Part shown: positions 61,441 through 64,000 of the stretch, in pieces
How positions within the stretch are numbered: position 1 is the first letter of the stretch
Layout of the letters: every line of letters begins with the position of its first letter
Assembly: GCA_963821935.1 (NCBI GenBank)
Contig: CAWGFM010000005.1
Location: 1,178,001 to 1,242,000, forward strand
DNA: 64,000 nt
Direction of reading: 5' to 3'
From: JAOUEA01 sp963821935
GTDB lineage: Bacteria > Actinomycetota > UBA4738 > HRBIN12
Notes under the pieces: generated by a model
The model's input: the letters and a program-made list of their open reading frames with translations, nothing else
Databases searched by the model: none
Told to the model about the DNA's origin: nothing
Made by a program: the position numbers and the translations under genes

Positions 61441-62538
61441 TCAGCCGACGCGGACGACCCGGGTGACTGGGGTGCCGTAGCCGGCGACCGACCCGATCTG
61501 CACCTGGCCGCCTGGGCCGGGGTGCCGCGCGTGGATCATCATGCCGCTGCCGATGTAGAGGGCGACGTGGCTGATCGGTGAGTAGAAGAACAGCAGGTCG
61601 CCTGCCATCTGTGATCCGATCGGCACGGATGCTCCCGCGGAGGCTTGCGACAGGGATGAGTGCGGCAGCGAGACACCGCCGTGCGCCCACGCCCACATGG
61701 TGAGCCCTGAACAGTCGAAGCCAACGTTGGGATCTGCAGAGGAGTACACATACGGGGCGCCGAGCACCGACCTCGCTGCGTTGATGGCGGCCGATGCGCC
61801 AACCCCGCTGGGAGGAGGCGGCGGTGGGTTCCAGCCTCCGGTGGGCTCTGTGGGGGTGCCCCCTCCGCTCGTGGTGGTCGAGCTCGTGTCCTGCGCCGCT
61901 GCCGCTGCGGCCGCCGCAGCGGCAGCACGCTGGCGAGCGAGATAGTCCTGATACTCCTGGTTGAGCTGGTCCGCCAACGCTTCCTGCTCGGAGAGCAGAT
62001 CCTCGATCCGGGAGCGCTGGTCGTTCATGGCGTCGAGCTTGTCCTGCTGCTCGCCGACCGCTTCGGCGTACTTCTGGGCGGCCCACTCAGCGCGCTGACG
62101 GGCACTGGCGGCGGCCGCGGCGAGGTCGGCGTCGTTCTGAGCGACCGCGCCCATGAACTCGAGTCGGTCGGAGAACTCGGTGAAGTTCTCAGCTCCGAGC
62201 AGCACGTCGATCTGTGAGCCGGTGCCGGTGAACGCCTCGACCGCGCGAGCTTCCAGGTCGTCGGTGGCAGCGCGGACGTCGGCATCGGCGGCGGCCTTCT
62301 CGGCCTTCATCGCTCCCAGCTTCTCCTGGATGGCTGCCAGCTGGACGCGGGCTTCGTTGTACTGCTCGATCACGATCTCGAGGTCGTGGCCGATCGCGTT
62401 GGCCTTGTCCCGAGCCGCCTGCACCTCTTCCTGCGTGGGCGCAGCGACTGAGGTGGTGACCAGAGAGCCGACGATGACGGGGACCACGAAGATCACGGCT
62501 ACGAGCAGCCGTGTGAACCTCTTGGTGCTCCCGGTCAT
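61441..62538 (-). CDS. NlpC/P60 peptidoglycan endopeptidase with coiled coil
   Basis: A 365-residue exported cell-wall hydrolase. A signal peptide (LLVAVIFVVPVIVGSLVTTSVA) precedes a long two-part coiled coil (about 35-215), a Thr/Ser/Pro linker, and an NlpC/P60 domain (about 250-365): VGFDCSGLTMWAWA gives the catalytic Cys, SHVALYIGSG the His, and GGVSLPHSS and MAGDLLFFYSP are further family blocks. Family members cleave D-Glu-diaminopimelate bonds during cell separation; the coiled coil may restrain the enzyme. AGGAGG is 3-4 bases before ATG. Upstream is a good promoter. Confidence 0.93.
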   Translation of the reverse strand: MTGSTKRFTRLLVAVIFVVPVIVGSLVTTSVAAPTQEEVQAARDKANAIGHDLEIVIEQYNEARVQLAAIQEKLGAMKAEKAAADADVRAATDDLEARAVEAFTGTGSQIDVLLGAENFTEFSDRLEFMGAVAQNDADLAAAAASARQRAEWAAQKYAEAVGEQQDKLDAMNDQRSRIEDLLSEQEALADQLNQEYQDYLARQRAAAAAAAAAAAQDTSSTTTSGGGTPTEPTGGWNPPPPPPSGVGASAAINAARSVLGAPYVYSSADPNVGFDCSGLTMWAWAHGGVSLPHSSLSQASAGASVPIGSQMAGDLLFFYSPISHVALYIGSGMMIHARHPGPGGQVQIGSVAGYGTPVTRVVRVG

Positions 62539-62613
62539 TTCCCTCCTGGATGTCGTCGGATAATGGCAAAGGCTCCGATACCGGCGACCGGGAGCGGAGC
62601 CCTACAGGGACCG

Positions 62614-62642
62614 AGGCTAACGAACGGTCCGAGGGGCGTCAA
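62614..62642 (-). promoter_or_regulatory. Promoter of the NlpC/P60 gene
   Basis: On the minus strand TTGACG (62642-62637) and TAGCCT (62619-62614) are separated by exactly 17 bases, close to the sigma-70 consensus. The transcript would carry a leader of about 70 bases; I did not recognise a c-di-AMP (ydaO) riboswitch in it. Confidence 0.6.
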
Positions 62643-62763
62643 ACCTCCCGGAGCAACCGCCCGCCTGTGGGAACCACGTTTTCGCTGGTCGTCAAGGCTG
62701 ATCGCTCGGCCTACGGAAAACGACGGATGACGGGCCGGAATCCCGTCCGATCTGGTGTCTGAG

Positions 62764-62837
62764 TCGGGACGGCGGGATTTGAACCCGCGACCTCAGCGTC
62801 CCGAACGCTGCGCGCTACCAAGCTGCGCTACGTCCCG
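62764..62837 (-). tRNA. tRNA-Pro (anticodon CGG)
   Basis: Acceptor CGGGACG/CGTCCCG, D arm GCGC/GCGC, anticodon stem CAGCG/CGCTG with loop TTCGGGA, anticodon CGG, T arm GCGGG-TTCAAAT-CCCGC. CCA is not encoded. Confidence 0.96.
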
Positions 62838-62889
62838 AAGACCTCAGAGTGTAGCGACTCGGACCGGGCTCGCCCGGCCCGTCGCGCCT

Positions 62890-63801
62890 TCAGCGCGCCC
62901 CCTCCGGCAGCTCTGCAGTCTCCGGACGGCGGCGCAGCTCCAGCCAGGTGGCTTCCGGGCGGCACCAGAAGCGGAACGGCGCGAACTTGCTCGTGCCGAG
63001 GCCGGGCGAGGTGTGCAGCACGGATGGGCCCATGCGGATCACGCCCTTGACGAGCCGGCGTGGCATCGAGCAGTTCGTGACGAGCGCCCCCACGACCGGC
63101 AGGCAGACCTGGCCGCCGTGCGTGTGGCCCGCCACCATCAGGTCGTAGCCGAACGAGGCGGTCTCCGGCGCCGAGTCGGGCGAGTGCATGACCGCCAGGC
63201 CGAAGCGATCGGGCGAGGTTCGCGGCGTCACCCGGTAGTCCTGCCACCGGATATGCGCGTCGTCCAGGCCCATCACTTCGATCGGCAGACCGTCCAGGTC
63301 GACATCGTGGCGCGCGTTCGTGAGGTCGCGCCAGCCGGTATCGGTCAGCTGCGAGATCAACTCACTGCTCCGGCCCCTGGACGCCCGGCGCTGCGTCCGG
63401 TCGCGTCGGAAGTACGCGAAGTAGTTCAGCGGCTGGGGCACGTAGTAGTCGTTCGAGCCCAGCACGAACCATGAGGCGAGTCGTCCTCGGTTGTGCCCAA
63501 TCGCCGCGACGACGGTCTCGACGGCCTCGGCCTCGGCCAGGAAATCGCCGGTCACCACCGTGATGTCGGGCTTCGGCAGCGCGGCCAGGAAGCGTGCCTT
63601 CTTCCGGTCGTGTTGCACGAAATGCAGATCGGACAGGTGGAGCAGCGTCAGGGTCGGCGGGCCGTCCGCCGGTAGGATGTCGAGCCGGTGGTGCACCAGC
63701 CGGTACCAACGCCGTTCGATGAGCACCCCGTAGGCCACGCAGATCGTGCCCGCCACCAGAGCGACGAGCAGAACCTGCACGATCACGGCCACACCGAACA
63801 C
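62890..63801 (-). CDS. Membrane-anchored calcineurin-like metallophosphoesterase (YkuE-like)
   Basis: A 303-residue protein with an N-terminal membrane helix (IVQVLLVALVAGTICVAYGVL). HLSDLHFV, VVTGDFLAE, VLGSNDYYV and VAGHTHGGQVCLP are the metallophosphoesterase metal motifs in order. The YkuE-like branch acts on lipid or nucleotide phosphates at the membrane; substrate here is not known. It lies divergently to a YqeY-like gene. Starts at GTG 63801, 8 bases after TACACT. Confidence 0.88.
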   Translation of the reverse strand: MFGVAVIVQVLLVALVAGTICVAYGVLIERRWYRLVHHRLDILPADGPPTLTLLHLSDLHFVQHDRKKARFLAALPKPDITVVTGDFLAEAEAVETVVAAIGHNRGRLASWFVLGSNDYYVPQPLNYFAYFRRDRTQRRASRGRSSELISQLTDTGWRDLTNARHDVDLDGLPIEVMGLDDAHIRWQDYRVTPRTSPDRFGLAVMHSPDSAPETASFGYDLMVAGHTHGGQVCLPVVGALVTNCSMPRRLVKGVIRMGPSVLHTSPGLGTSKFAPFRFWCRPEATWLELRRRPETAELPEGAR

Positions 63802-63809
63802 GGAAGGGC

Positions 63810-63815
63810 AGTGTA
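63810..63815 (-). promoter_or_regulatory. Leaderless -10 box TACACT (phosphoesterase gene)
   Basis: Minus-strand TACACT, 8 bases before GTG 63801, in the 14-base gap to the divergent YqeY gene. Confidence 0.45.
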
Positions 63816-64000
63816 GTGAGCGAGCCTTCGCTGAAGGGTCAGATCCACGAGCAGATGACCGAGTCTCTGCGGTCCGGCGACAAGCTGCGGCTGGGCACGC
63901 TGCGCATGCTCACGTCGGCCATCCGCTACAAGGAGGACGAGGTCGGCCACGAGCTCTCCGACGAGGAGGTTCGCGAGGTCGCCACCAAAGAGGTCAAGAA
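63816..64000 (+). CDS. YqeY/GatB-domain-like protein (5' part; runs past the window end)
   Basis: The first 61 codons of a gene that continues past the window. GTG at 63816 gives SLKGQIHEQMTES and GDKLRLGTLRMLTSAIRYKED, which is the conserved N-terminus of YqeY proteins (a GatB C-terminal-like tRNA-associated domain of uncertain role). The frame stays open to the window edge. It lies head to head with the phosphoesterase gene, separated by 14 bases, as in many actinobacterial genomes. Confidence 0.8.
   Translation, partial: MSEPSLKGQIHEQMTESLRSGDKLRLGTLRMLTSAIRYKEDEVGHELSDEEVREVATKEVK

Noticed and set aside
62539..62763. c-di-AMP (ydaO) riboswitch before the NlpC/P60 gene
   Set aside because: This is a common place for one in actinobacteria, but I could not find the conserved core; the leader is only about 70 bases.

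Overview
The window is a GC-rich, gene-dense stretch of a bacterial chromosome, most likely from a member of the Actinomycetota. The evidence is indirect: small actinobacterial-type cytochrome oxidase subunit IV behind ctaD, frequent GTG starts, many apparently leaderless genes (a TANNNT box ending 5-10 nt before the start codon), an IclR regulator divergent from leuCD (the LtbR/NdgR arrangement), an Eis-like acetyltransferase and an NlpC/P60 cell-wall hydrolase. A long, Bacillus-type SRP RNA upstream of dnaX-recR argues against the best-studied actinobacterial orders and for a deep-branching lineage. I cannot name a genus. I see no insertion sequence, prophage, CRISPR array, integron or rRNA.

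Layout. 1-5.0 kb: end of cytochrome c oxidase (ctaD, ctaF), then an oxidative pentose-phosphate set zwf-gnd-pgl with convergent rpiA. 5.0-12.4 kb: secreted proteins (PQQ-type sugar dehydrogenase with Ig-like modules, metallophosphoesterase, RTX-like repeat protein, sulfatase, a small coiled-coil protein), a 30-residue membrane peptide and tRNA-Arg(ACG). 12.5-17.1 kb: MFS exporter, aldo/keto reductase, GT-C mannosyltransferase-like protein and an IclR regulator facing leuCD (17.2-19.2 kb) across a duplicated palindromic operator. 19.2-28.1 kb: lipase-like hydrolase, pncB, zincin, tadA, tRNA-Ser(CGA) and tRNA-Ser(GGA), small membrane proteins, a SGNH protein, P-loop kinase, GNAT and HAD enzymes. 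28.2-31.5 kb: SRP RNA, dnaX, recR, DUF4272. 31.6-38.2 kb: two very large secreted proteins sharing a jelly-roll-like domain, one a GH26-type glycosidase. 38.3-40.1 kb: ECF sigma factor with a DUF4349 membrane partner. 40.1-49.5 kb: MOSC, S9 peptidase, lysC, asd, GNAT/Eis/MazG run and a GGDEF protein. 49.6-56.3 kb: a TetR-associated lipid cluster (acyl-CoA reductase-HAD fusion, zinc dehydrogenase, LarA-like nickel-pincer racemase, PlsC acyltransferase, TetR). 56.3-64 kb: GNAT, HAD, a second zwf, rpsD with a possible pseudoknot leader, an ECF sigma/zinc anti-sigma pair, NlpC/P60, tRNA-Pro(CGG), a metallophosphoesterase and the start of a YqeY-like gene.

How it fits together. The two zwf genes, gnd, pgl and rpiA cover the oxidative pentose-phosphate branch; lysC and asd give the first two steps of the aspartate pathway; leuC and leuD form isopropylmalate isomerase. 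The cluster at 49.6-56.3 kb is the best candidate for an undescribed system: its families suggest making or remodelling fatty alcohol- or glycerol-linked lipid, but the role of a LarA homologue there is unexplained.

Sequence quality. Seven genes are interrupted by a total of eleven frameshifts, and every one is repaired by removing a single base. I read these as insertion errors in the assembly and give the genes as intact coding regions with the shift noted. No intergenic stretch is much longer than 300 bases; the longest (about 300 b) lies between tRNA-Arg and the sulfatase gene and is described below.
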